Origin: Osedax fenrisi
Lineage: Eukaryota; Annelida; Polychaeta; Sabellida; Siboglinidae
Assembly: GCA_964019155.1 (NCBI GenBank)
Contig: OZ025240.1
Location: 21,050,021-21,114,020, forward strand
DNA: 64,000 bases
Direction of reading: 5' to 3'
Notes under the pieces: generated by a model
Seen by the model: the letters and a program-made list of their open reading frames with translations, nothing else
The model's database searches: none
Told to the model about the DNA's origin: nothing
In this document: piece after piece, positions 47,218-58,689 of the stretch
Numbering within the stretch: position 1 is the first letter of the stretch
Layout: every line of letters starts with the position of its first letter
Translations under genes and position numbers: made by a program

Positions 47218-47502
47218 TTGCGTCTCGTTACTTCCGTAATCCTTGATTTTATTGGAACTTTCTTCATTCAAAATGTACTAAAACTGATAGAATTATACTT
47301 TATAATTACGTTCCTCGATCATTCTCATTCATATATTCCTTCTCTAACTTCCTATATCCCACCCTATAGAGTTACTCTAGTAGGTATCCCTACTGCTATT
47401 GGTTGTAATGTTATTAATACACTACAGTATTGGTTACACATAGCTAACACTATTCGTATGATAAATATGTCCCCTATAATATGCAGGCGAATAACTATCT
47501 AA
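47218..47502 (+). CDS. Hydrophobic ORF downstream of the CACGTG island, status unclear
   Basis: 94 open codons without an ATG at the front, partly hydrophobic (FIGTFFIQNVLKLIELYFII; a second stretch TLVGIPTAIGCNVINTL). GC stays above the background. It could be an exon of a gene driven from the island, or chance. No family recognised. Confidence 0.18.
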   Translation: MRLVTSVILDFIGTFFIQNVLKLIELYFIITFLDHSHSYIPSLTSYIPPYRVTLVGIPTAIGCNVINTLQYWLHIANTIRMINMSPIICRRITI

Positions 47503-47687
47503 TCTGATATTATTATTACCTAAATTGCGATTTAATTCGTTAGTCTTTATTCGACTTTGATACTTTAGTTCTGTTTTTAATAATATTTCTCAAAAATGTA
47601 TGATATCATTAGATTCTATATACCGAAGATCTATTTAATTATAAATCTTAATCAATTTTAAACTTATGAGTAGCGATACACAAATAT

Positions 47688-47962
47688 ATAACTACTTGGG
47701 TGGCTCATTGGTTAAGGCGGCATACACAATCACAATAGGACGCGGGTTGAAACCCCGTCCGGACAATAAAAATATCATAACATATTATTTAGAAGTGATC
47801 TTATATTATTGTTTATAAATAAGTAATCGGCTCTCATTAAAACCATGCCTTAACATGAGAGTGGCTTCAATGGGGCATTATATCCATATGGTATAAGTGA
47901 AAAGTTCCCGAATGGGATGAAAGGACTTCACTAAAATAACAATAATAATAACAATAACAATG
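47688..47962 (+). mobile_element. tRNA-derived SINE, copy 3
   Basis: Plus-strand head with box A TGGCTCATTGG and box B GGTTGAAACCC, the same body as copies 1 and 2 up to GGGATGAAAGGACTT, then an AATAACAATAATA tail. More diverged head than the other two. Confidence 0.82.
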
Positions 47963-48757
47963 TATATCATAATATCATAATGGAGATACTCAGATAGTTT
48001 AATTTTTAAGATCTATGAAATTGTCATGATCCTTTTAATTATTAGGACTACTCTGAATTATTTACAATTATGCATGGGAGTAACTGAATATCTATAAATA
48101 TGAACACAGAATATCATAAACATGAGCTGATGAAACTTGTTATTTTAATCAGTTATATCATCTGCATATGCCGAATTCGCTATTGTTGCTCCATATTTAG
48201 AATATTTTTCCTGGTTATTTATGAATAATATCTTATTAGATATTTTATTACTTTTAAATAAAGTCATTAACATAATGTGCCCTAAATTCGTTAAGGTTTC
48301 TAACCATTGTTTTAATTGACGTTTATAAGTTATATTTATATTTTATTAACATATATTATATTATAAATTATAGACTAGGATTATAATTATAGAACTACAA
48401 ACTATTCAATAAATCATCTATTTTGATATATCATGATTGTTAATTGTTAAAACATAAAAGTGCATATTAAATTAATATGGAGTTACCTACCATAATTGAT
48501 TCTAAGAATTGTGTTATAACCTACTTTAAACATATTTTTTATCACTATTTTTAATACATTTGGATGTTCATCGACCAAATTTAGTCGCTAAAGAATTAAG
48601 TGGAGAATTATCAATTATAATGATCATACATTCATCAACATTTTAAATAAGATAACAAGAATCAGTTTTTCAGGAAGACTATTTAAACAATTGTGTAATG
48701 AAAGTGAAGAAAATAAAAAGAAATTAAAAATTAGTTGGATATAAAAATGAAATTGTA
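47963..48757 (+). other. AT-rich stretch with a possible hAT transposase relic
   Basis: Mostly featureless. At 48610-48743 a frame reads ILNKITRISFSGRLFKQLC followed by polar residues. This loosely resembles the SRLFK.LC region before the conserved Trp block of ZBED/SCAND3-like hAT transposases. Very weak. Confidence 0.2.
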
Positions 48758-49665
48758 TAGGGGAAAGTAACCGAATACGAACAGTGCCCGAATACGGACA
48801 CTCTCTGTATCTCAGAAACCATAAATCCTACAAAAAAATGTTTAATGAATAAAATATTCATAATTAAAAAAATAGTCTAAAAAAGAATTTTTTATTTTTG
48901 AATTATACAAAATATTGCTAATATATCCAATAAACTGATTTTTTTATTACGTTTTTAAATTTATGAAAAAAAATGTCAACTTAAAACCTTCTCAAGATTA
49001 TAAAAATGTATCGATATAAAATATAACACTATATTATCAACAAATAAAGCATTCTAAAAATTGTATTTTTAATTTCTATATTTGTTATCTAATATTCATT
49101 AAGTTATATGCATATATCTAGAGGTCATATAAGTTCCTAATACGGACACTCTAAATGTATTAATACGGACACCCTATAACCAATCAGCTCGCAGCGTATG
49201 AACAATTCTGATTTTCATAAAAAGTGCGTGCGTTATAATATTAATACCACCAATAAAGCTAATTCTAAAAAAATTATTATTTAGATACTTAAATTGTATT
49301 ATTAATTAAAATATAATAAAAATAAATAAATTATTAACTAATTAAATTACAATATATTTTGTATAAAATTAATTTTAAATAACGTAATTGTAATTTGTGT
49401 GATTGATTCATCAATAATATATAGTTTATCTAGAGGTATATAGGGTCTCCGTATTATAACACAGGGTGTCCGTATTCGGACATGGGTACCGAATACGGAC
49501 ACCCCGTTATCTATGGAATTAAAAGATTAAATATAATTTCAAAATCACAATAATTTCTATAATCATATAATATTAATATGTTGAAATTTTTGAATAAAAA
49601 TAATGAGTCATGAAAAGTAAAGACCATGTATTGTTAAAGTGTCCGTATTAGGTTACTTTCCCCTA
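48758..49665 (+). mobile_element. TIR element family 1, complete copy
   Basis: 908 bp with termini TAGGGGAAAGTAACC and GGTTACTTTCCCCTA, flanked by TA on both sides. The core AATACGGAC occurs about eight times: two next to the left end, a direct pair (about 49136 and 49161) followed by CCAATCA, a divergent cluster (about 49444-49500) and one at the right end. No coding capacity. It is non-autonomous; the superfamily is undecided, but TA flanks favour Tc1/mariner-pogo. Confidence 0.85.
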
Positions 49666-49879
49666 TATCGATTATATGAATTATACCACTCAATCCTTGA
49701 GCATATATCTACAATTTACAATAAACTATAGTGAACTATATATATATAGATATGTATACATATTATATTCACTTGTGTATTAGGATTCAAAGCGATAGGA
49801 CGTGTTTTTGATTTTATAGAATTATTCAATAGACCGTGAACAATACAGACAGATAAGTGATTTTATTTTATTTGTGTGT

Positions 49880-50226
49880 ATCTATACGTATAAATTAATA
49901 GTTGTAAAACAAATTAATATCATATATAATTATTATGCATGTACATTTATATATTAGATTATTTATTATGCAATGATATATGTTGATATATAAATAAACT
50001 ATTGAGTGTATAAATATACCTATACGATACTCTGTTGTTATTGAATATTTAATATAAAATGACAAATATATGCATATAAATTAATAGTAGTAAAACAAAT
50101 TAATATCAGCTATAACTATAATATAAATATATTTAGATATTAAATTATTTATTATGTAATAATATACTTTTACATATAAATAAACTATTGAATATATAAA
50201 TATACTAGATACCTTTTATTTGTATT
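49880..50226 (+). promoter_or_regulatory. LINE E 5' UTR with two tandem monomers
   Basis: Two units of about 180-186 bp (from about 49890 and 50076) share blocks such as ATAAATTAATAG, AAACAAATTAATATCA and AAATAAACTATTGA. The second unit runs into ORF1 (ATGACAAAT at 50239; the first unit has ATGACAAAT at 50059). Tandem 5' UTR monomers act as promoters in some LINEs such as mouse L1; a promoter role here is inferred. Confidence 0.65.
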
Positions 50227-50964
50227 ATGTCATCTAGAATGACAAATTTAGAATTGTCAACATCAATTAAAGATTATATAAATGAATTATTTGAAGGTAA
50301 TATTAAATAGATTTTAGAAAATAATACTGAAACAATAATTAAACTTAATGAAAAAATTGATGAATTAATCATAAAAATAGATAATATAGATAAAAAAAAT
50401 AATAATAACAATACCACATATGCAGATATTACATCTAAACAATTACTTAATATTGAAAGTACTATTAAAAAGACAATCAATAAAAATATTTCAGAAATTA
50501 ATGGTGATAATTTAAAAAACAAATCAATAATAATATATAATGCTAATGAAAGTGACTTCGCAGATAATAAAAGTAAATATGATACTGAATTAAAACTTGT
50601 AAATAATATAATTAAGACTGTTACAGATGATTCTATATGTAATAATGTAATTAAGTTCCATAGATTAGGAAAACGAAATGATGTAAAGATACAAAATAAT
50701 AAAATTAGACCTATAAAAGTAATTTTTAAAAATGAAATTGATAAAATTAATATAATCAAACATGCATTTAAATTAAAAGATTCTGAATATAATAAAGTTG
50801 GTATAACACATGAATTTTCTATAGATCAACTTAATATTCAATCAGACCTAATAAAAAAGGCAAAAAGTAAGTCAACTGATGATGTTAAATATAAAGTAAT
50901 ATTTATAAATAATTCCTTTAAAACAATATCTATAGTATCTGAATCACAACAGTATGATGAATAA
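50227..50964 (+). pseudogene. LINE E ORF1 (RNA-binding protein), one in-frame stop
   Basis: Frame of 246 codons from ATG 50227 (an alternative ATG at 50239 matches the monomer copy) to TAA 50962-50964, interrupted by a single TAG near codon 27. The N-terminal half is charged and Asn/Lys-rich with a coiled-coil-like stretch (residues about 30-60). The C-terminal half (about 105-220) resembles the nucleic-acid-binding fold of LINE ORF1 proteins (SIIIYNANES, IKFHRLGK, RPIKVIFKN). Such proteins coat LINE RNA. ORF1 overlaps ORF2 in ATGATGAATAA (50954-50964), a start-stop arrangement suited to reinitiation. Apart from the TAG the frame is intact. Confidence 0.6.
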
Positions 50965-51911
50965 TACAATTCAAAACACAGCTTATTATACTATTAAGGA
51001 ATATAATAATATACATAATACGTTAAATATAACTATATTGATGCTAAACATTAGAAGTTTCAATAAAAATATCAATACATTTAATATATTGTTGGATACA
51101 TTAGTCAGTAAACCAGATATAATAGTACTAACTGAAACATGGTTAACTGATACTGATGATCCTTCAATATATCTAACAGATTACAAAATGTTTAAAACAA
51201 ATCGTATACTAAAAATTAAAAAAAAAGGTGGAGGAGTTGCAATTGTTGCTCACAAACATTTAGATTGTTTATATATAGAAGACTTATCAACAGCAATTGA
51301 TGATGACTTAGAAATAATCAGTATACAATTAAATTTAAAATTTAAATATAAACCTATAATAATCACAGGGTTTTATAAAGCACCAAATATTAATAGAACT
51401 ATCTTTAATGATTTCTTTTATAATTTGTTTTTAAAATATATTAATTCTGAAATTTTTATTTGTGGTGATTTTAATATTGATTTTTTAGATGTTTTTACAA
51501 TTAGATCCATTCACAATTGATTTTAATAATACCATTTCACAATTAGGCCTAAATAATTTAATAAAAATACCAACTAGATTATCAACTTATAAGAATTCAT
51601 TAATAGATAACATATTAACAAATAGTAATTCAATTTTATTGAATGGTGTTATTAATACAGATATATATGATCATTCTGTTATATTTACTACTTTGAATAT
51701 AAAAAATAACTATACTAAAAGTTGTGACTATGTATATATCAGAAATATGCATAATATTAATGCATTAGTAAATACATTATCGATTTACAAATGGGACTAT
51801 TTTTACACAATTACAGATCCTTCTATATGTTATGATGAATTAGTAATACAATTAAATGAAATGTTTAATAAATTTTGTCCCATATCTAGAAAAAAAATAA
51901 ATAAAAAGTAG
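50954..51911 (+). pseudogene. LINE E ORF2, APE endonuclease part with a frameshift
   Basis: ATG 50954 opens the endonuclease: LNIRSFNKN (about 51047), IIVLTETWLTD (about 51120, catalytic Glu present), GGGVAIVAHK (about 51229) and FICGDFNIDF (about 51460). A frame change near 51490 breaks it, and the reading continues to 51911 with IDNILTNSN (about 51604), a short acidic remnant and YDHSVIF (about 51668), where the usual SDH has become YDH. The domain is otherwise well preserved, so the copy is relatively young. Jockey/CR1-type by overall pattern. Confidence 0.75.
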
Positions 51912-53948
51912 TATTAGTATTAACAATCCATGGCTTACAAGTAAATTGAAAAATGCAATAAGAAAAAAAAATAAATTATTTAACACATATAAAACTAAAA
52001 ACTGCCCTATCACATTTATTAAATATAAAAACTAAAAAATAAAATTAATAAAAATATAAAATATGAAAAAAATAAATATTACTCAAATATTTTTTCAAAT
52101 TGTAATCAAAAAGAAAATTGGACACATTTGAACACTATAATTAATCAAAATGTTGATGAATTACCCAAAATACTTAAATATGAAGGAAAAGAAATTATTA
52201 ATATAAAAGATCAATGTGAACATTTTAATAATTATTTTTCAAATGTGGGTTTTAAAATAAATGAAAGTTTTTTAAATAAAAATATGACTAATGATAATTT
52301 GATTAGTGATAACATGACTAGTGATAATATGACTAATGATAATATAACTAATGATAATGATTTTAGATATTTTTTAAACTCTATTGAGAACAGTTTTTAT
52401 TTTTTACCTATTACTGATAAGGAAATAATTAATATTACACTTAATATGAAATCTAAATCATCCAAAGATATAAATAACTGGGACATGAAATTAATCAAGC
52501 TTTTAATAAATTCTATTGCTAAACCATTAGAATATTTATTTAATTTATGCTTGGCTAATTCTGAATTTCCTGATAATATGAAAATTGCTATCATTAAACC
52601 AGTATTTAAAGCAAATGATAAAAAACAGATAATCAACTATAGACCCATTTCATTACTACCGAAAATTAGTAAAATCTTCGAAAAAATAATTTATAATAGA
52701 ATGATGGACTTTATATATAAAAATAAAATAATTAATGATAACCAATATGGATTTATTGAAAAATCCAATACTACCCTTTCACATTTTAACTTACAACATT
52801 TTTTATTTACTAAACATAGTTTAAATAAAAAAATTGCTACGCTATTTTTAGACCTTAAAAAAGCGTTCGATGTTGTAGACCATGACATTTTATTAAAAAA
52901 ATTAGAATACTGTGGTTTTAGGGGTCATGTAAATGTGTTTTTAAAAAATTATTTATTAGATAGAAAAGTTAAAACTCGAATAAATAATACTGTATCATCT
53001 GTTAGAAATGTACGTTTTGGTGTTCCTCAGGGATCAGTATTAGGTCCATTATTTTTTATAATATTTATTAATGACATATCAAATATATTTAATAATGATG
53101 ATAATATAAATTTAAATATATATGCAGATGACACATCACTCTCTATATTTGCAAATTCAAATGAAGAATTAAGTAGTAATATGCAATTATATTTAGATAG
53201 ATTATGTCATTGGTTTAATATAAATAAATTAAAATTGAATATTGAAAAAACTAAAATACTTCCTTATTTTAATACAAAAATTATAAATAATATAAATTTA
53301 AATAATGCGAACATAGAAATAGTAGATAGGTATACGTTTTTAGGTATTATATTAGATAGTAATTTAACATATTCGTTTCATATTATAAATTTGTGTAATA
53401 AATTATCAAAAATTGTATATCTTTTTCGGAAGCTAAAATTTCTTAACATACGCAATTTAATTATATTATATAATTCACTATTTTTATCAAATATGTCATA
53501 TGGAATAGAAATATGGGGTAATGTTTATGAAGATAGATTAAAAAAACTAGTATTAATACAAAAAAAAACAATTCGAATTATCAATAAAAATATGATAGAC
53601 AAGTCTCAATTACCTCTGATTCGTTTATCACACACTAATAATATGTTTAAATATAATTCTATTTTAAAATTGAATGGACTCATATCTTTTAGAATAATAT
53701 TATTTTTATATAACCTTTTACATAATAACTATAACATTAATCTAGATACATTTTTTATTTATAATAAAGACAAATCAAGATTTATTTTACCATTAATGAA
53801 AACAACGAAATTTCAAAACACAATTTTTTTTAAAGGCCCAAAATACTATAATAATATAATGAGTAATAATATATTAAAATCTGAAAATATACATAATATG
53901 CACAAATTAAAAAAAGTATTAAAGAATTACTTTTTAAATAAATATTAG
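51912..53948 (+). pseudogene. LINE E ORF2, reverse transcriptase part (long open frame)
   Basis: After broken linker sequence (51912-52127) a 606-codon frame runs from 52128 to TAG 53946-53948. The linker region NPWLTSKLKNAIRKKNKLF (about 51928) is typical of CR1/Jockey LINEs. RT motifs are all present: YRPISLLPKISKIFEKII (about 52637), FLDLKKAFDVVDHDILL (about 52845), FGVPQGSVLGPLFF (about 53014) and catalytic YADDT (about 53120). The thumb has FLGIILDS (about 53340) and a YGIEIWGNVY block (about 53500). A run of repeated MTNDN/MTSDN units lies near residues 50-77. No RNase H domain follows. The RT itself could be functional, but the upstream frameshifts disable the ORF2 protein. Confidence 0.85.
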
Positions 53949-54512
53949 TTTTTATATTTTAATAATTTTTAATATTTTTAATCTTCGTCAATTTTTAAAA
54001 ATTTTATATTTAAAACTACTTGGGTCATTTTTATGTTATTATATTTTTATAATTTTTTATTATTTTATTCGCACTTTTTTGTTATATAATTGTTTGCACA
54101 AGTTTTAAACATACTTTATTTTAATTTGTATATACTAAACCATTTGAATCATTTTATGTTATTACATTTCAATAATTTTTTATTATTTTATTCGCACTTT
54201 TTTTTTTATATTTGTTTGCACAAGTTTTAACACATTTTATTTTATTAGTTTATTTAGTGGATTGATGAAACATGATGAAATACGCTGAGGGACATTATTT
54301 GTATTATTATTATTATTCTCTTTATATATATTTCTTTACTCTTATTATATTGAATTCTAGTACACAAGTCTTATTATTATTGTATAAATGTCCCAAAGCT
54401 ATTATATTCATATACTATGGAGGTATCGACTTAATAAAGCTACTTATAGCTTTCAATGATCCTCCTTAGACAATTGTCTATAAACTGATTTCATTCATTC
54501 ATTCATTCATTA
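53949..54512 (+). other. LINE E 3' UTR: tandem units, conserved stem-loop, (CATT)n tail
   Basis: Two tandem units of about 120 bp (about 54033 and 54157; shared TTTATTCGCACTTTTTT and GTTTGCACAAGTTTTAA) are followed by a block conserved with LINE F. The block includes a stem-loop 54419-54465 (GGAGG/CCTCC with inner AAAGCTA/TAGCTTT), and the element ends in TTCATTCATTCATTCATT. A 3' stem-loop plus short repeat tail is the usual RT recognition signal in CR1/L2-type LINEs. Confidence 0.8.
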
Positions 54513-54607
54513 ATAATAGTAATTATAAAATAAATTAGCCTATTTAGTTAATATTTTTGAAAAATTAAATATCAATAATAATTATTTACAAAGTAGAATA
54601 CTAGACT

Positions 54608-54611
<4 letters not shown>

Positions 54612-54675
<64 letters not shown>

Positions 54676-54680
54676 AGTAG
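54612..54680. repeat. (TA)n then (TG)n / (TAG)n microsatellite
   Basis: Long TA run passing into GTGTGTGTG and TAGTAGTAG. Confidence 0.95.
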
Positions 54681-55574
54681 TAGTGTTGTGTGCATTATCA
54701 TTATATAGGTACTGATATGAACTTAATAAATTATATATATAATCTAAAGGAATTTTGTATTAGATTATTAATTTAATTCTGTATAAAGAATTATTAAAAA
54801 TTAGCAATAAATAAATTATTTCAATTATCAAGATTAAGATAAATAACTGAAAATACAATAATAATTAATTAGTATAAATCTATATTTATTAATCATATTT
54901 AACTATATCATTGAAAATATGAAAAGATTAAATGATTTAATAATTCTAAAATTCCTGATATAATACTAATCCATTTACCAATAAAATATCATATATACCT
55001 CTTCATTTACAAGACGATATAATTTATAAAAAAATGATGATCAAATGAATATAACATTAATGGCTATATTTCTTTCTGGATAAATAACGCATTCAAATAT
55101 CATGAAATATAGTTTTATATCAACAAGTATTTGATATCATTTCCTATTTCATAATTAGTCGAGAAAGGTTACTATAAATTATTTAATATGTATAATATTA
55201 ATTAAATCACTTTATAATTTATCACTTTATACATATTTTTACAAAAAAAAATATAAATTAAATTTAACAGTAAGAGGAGATCTTCGAATAATGTTATCAA
55301 CTTATGAACCCAATATAACAAATCTGTCTGAAGAATATCAAGCAAAATATAATTTATATTTTATTTATTTTTTATTTAATAAATATGATATATAATTTAA
55401 TTATTATGATTGTAAGTTGGAAATAAAATATTATGTAACAAAGGGAGCAAAGGGAGCATTATTCGAAGAAATAAAAAAGTTGGTAACCCCTGCAATTTAT
55501 ATGTATACATATAGCGATATACCGCTTACACTGCATTCAAACACTAACTAAATAAATACATTATTTTATAACTA
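54681..55574. other. AT-rich spacer
   Basis: Nothing supportable seen except a short duplicated AAGGGAGCA (55440-55460). Confidence 0.6.
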
Positions 55575-56535
55575 TATGGGAAAGTCCCGATTACCGACCC
55601 CCTCCTAATACCGACCCCCTCTCGTATCTCAGTAACTATAAGAGATATCAAAAAATAATATATACACGAACTGTTAGTAATTTAATGATAAATATGAATA
55701 AGTATTTTGTTTTAACAAATATTTAATCCTAATATTGTTATTTGATAAAATGTAATATTCTGTTTTTACATTTTAAAAATTTGAATATTAACTTTTTTTA
55801 AATCATTGTAAATACTTTATTAATTAAAAGAAAACTTAATACTGCACATAATATTGTAGATCAATACAATATGTATAACAATTATACAAATAATTCTATT
55901 TAAATAACTATTAATCAAAATATCTTAATTATAGCAAAACATATTATTTTCATAATACCGACCCCCTAAATTACTCTAATACCGACCCCCATGTGATTTA
56001 TAATATCCAATCAAAATAGATCGGTATTTTACTTTAAAATATGTCATAAGTTGATTGTGTATCATTGATATAGATTAAGGATTCATGATTCCATTATATT
56101 ATATAAATACTGATTAATAACTAAATATTAAATAATAATATATACTATTTTAATATAATTACTATAAAGTTTAAATTTAAATTTAATATTACTATTAAAA
56201 CATAAATTCAATAAAAAATAATTGCGTGCATGTTATAATTAATTATATTTATTAATATCTACTATGTTGATTGGATATTATAATACTAAAAGTATGTATA
56301 CCACGATTATTTTAGGTGGTAGGTAATAGGGGAAGGGGGTCGGTATTAGCACAGGTATCAGATTACCGACCCCCCTGTTTATTCTTGTAAATATAATTAT
56401 ATAACAAATTTAATAGCCTCATTATTCATTACCATAATATTACCCTATTTACAAAATTTCAAATAAATATATTTAATATTGAATAAGTTATTACAAATAA
56501 TCATTTATGGGTCGGTAATCGGGGACTTTCCCCTA
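55575..56535 (+). mobile_element. TIR element family 2 (sister of family 1)
   Basis: About 960 bp. The left end TATGGGAAAGTCCCGATTACC and the right end, in reverse complement TAGGGGAAAGTCCCCGATTA, form TIRs. The motif TACCGACCCC recurs about seven times in the same layout as family 1: near the left end, as a direct pair (about 55952 and 55981) followed by CCAATCA, as a divergent pair (about 56335-56375) and at the right end. CTCGTATCTCAGTAACTATA near the left matches family 1's CTGTATCTCAGAAACCATA. Non-coding. Target duplication unclear. Confidence 0.82.
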
Positions 56536-56669
56536 ATTATGTTTATATTTTGTATATTCGTCTGAACCTTATATCATTATTGGTTTCTATGAATGTGTAG
56601 TATACTTTATTATTGACTTGTACACTATACAATTTTAAAAGTATATATATTATATAAATTTATATCTAT

Positions 56670-56703
<34 letters not shown>

Positions 56704-56708
<5 letters not shown>

Positions 56709-57690
56709 TGAATGAATGAATGAAATCAGTTTATAGACATACGACATACTATGTATATCATACGTATATGGAGGATCAGTGAAAGCCTAAGCTTTATTTG
56801 GTCGATACCTCCAATATGTTCATGTACAGATTACAATATTAGTAAAAGTAATAATATAATAATAATGATTCATGTGTTAGCATTCTTTGTAATAAAATAG
56901 AAGATACATATATATATATAAATTAATAAAAATAATAAAACACTGTTCATGAACATAAGTTATCATCATATTTCAATCCATTACATTAAAGTAAATAATA
57001 AAATAAGATAATAAAATAATTGTATAATATTAAAATGTATTAAAATATATATTAGTAAAATATGTAAATTTACAATATTGAGAACTTGTTAATAAAAATA
57101 GTAAATTATTATAAATATGTGTAAAATAAAAATATCTAAAAGTATGTTATAAAATGAAAACTACTAAACAAAAATGAATCATCTTTCAATAAGACGTGCA
57201 ATGGCGCCACATTCCTGTAAAATTACAGATGACTAATAATACCAATAATAATTAAAAAATATATTTAAAACAATAAACGAAACAAGATGTAAAACAAATA
57301 TAAATATTAAAAAAAAAAAAATATTAAAATATATAAAATATATAAAAAAAAAAAAAACTAATATTTACTTATAAATGAATATTATAATGTTTTTTTTAGA
57401 ATAAATACATTATTAATATTCTTTTTTCGTAAAAGATTATTAAACATTAACTCGTTATATAACTTTGGTCCTTTACAAAATATTGTATTTTTTAATTTAT
57501 TTGATTTCATAAGTGGTAGAATAAATTTATTTTTTAGTTTATTTAACTTGAAATATGAGTTATAATCTAATTTATATTTATTATTTAAGAAATTATACAT
57601 TAATAATGTGTTTCTATATATAATTAGATCTTCACATTTTAAAATATTATTTTTTTTTTAAAAAGGACCAGTATGTGTTAGACTATCTAA
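56704..57690 (-). pseudogene. LINE F, 5'-truncated relative of LINE E
   Basis: On the minus strand it begins at about 57690 with the last part of ORF2, including a frame at 57600-57382 (KNKFILPLMKSNKLKNTIF, CKGPKLYNELM) that matches the C-terminal 90 residues of LINE E (RFILPLMKTTKFQNTIFFKG). A 3' UTR follows, differing from LINE E except for the final block: stem-loop 56812-56770 and the GAATGAATGAATGAA tail (as read on the plus strand) at 56704-56725. The tail abuts (TA)n (56677-56703). Typical 5' truncation from incomplete reverse transcription. Confidence 0.82.
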
Positions 57691-57707
57691 TTAGTAAATA
57701 AAAAGTA

Positions 57708-57739
<32 letters not shown>

Positions 57740-58685
57740 TGCGTATAGAAAATATACATATAATTTTATTTTATTTTTACAATTCTTCATATATAATATT
57801 TTACTTTTATAAATAGTTCCTCGATCTCTTGACTTCGTAAACGAAAAGTTTACTCTCTAAAATCTCTTACAATCAATACTTTATTTATACTCATTATTAA
57901 GATTAACATTTATTATATTATTAATATTATTCATTATGTATCATCTATGTTGTATTTGTTGATTATTAGTATATGAAAATAACCACGTATTTAGTTTAAT
58001 GTACGTATAGTAACATCGTTAAATGTAAGCAATATCTTCTTTAATTGTAAATTAAACAATATAGTTATATGTTATTATAGATAAACCTTTAAGTTTTGGT
58101 TCAGATTTAATGTATTATATTCTGATCATATATTAATTTATAACTCATATCTGATAGTATGTATTATTAACTATGATAACTTAATTCCTACAATATATTA
58201 AATTCTATGATTTTATAAGCACATGAGTGTTTTAAATTATAGAGAAGTGATCATAAATATTTAAGATATATTTAAGAATATATATATATATATTAATATA
58301 TACATTTAATAATGGAATAAGCTGAGAATATTCTATAAGTATACTAGGTTGATTGATATTTTATGATTATGTTGAATCTGTAAATATAATAAACGTATAT
58401 GGGTATATCACCAATACAGGACCAATATACAATGTAGTCAGGAAAGAGATAATACTGGCCCTTACATTCCAATAGGAGTTTTATATTATTAGATAAATTA
58501 AATTACCTACAACTGATATATTTTTTGATAATGAGTACATTTGATAATATAAGAAATGATACATCACTGTTACTTTAAATAAAATATACGAATTGTAAGT
58601 ATACTTATTATATATAAAAAATAAATGAAATTTATAAATATAATAGTTATGGTATAGGTATATATTGGTATATATATACCTACCT
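57691..58685. other. AT-rich spacer
   Basis: No gene or element recognised; (TA)n at 57711-57736. Confidence 0.6.
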
Positions 58686-58689
58686 TAGA

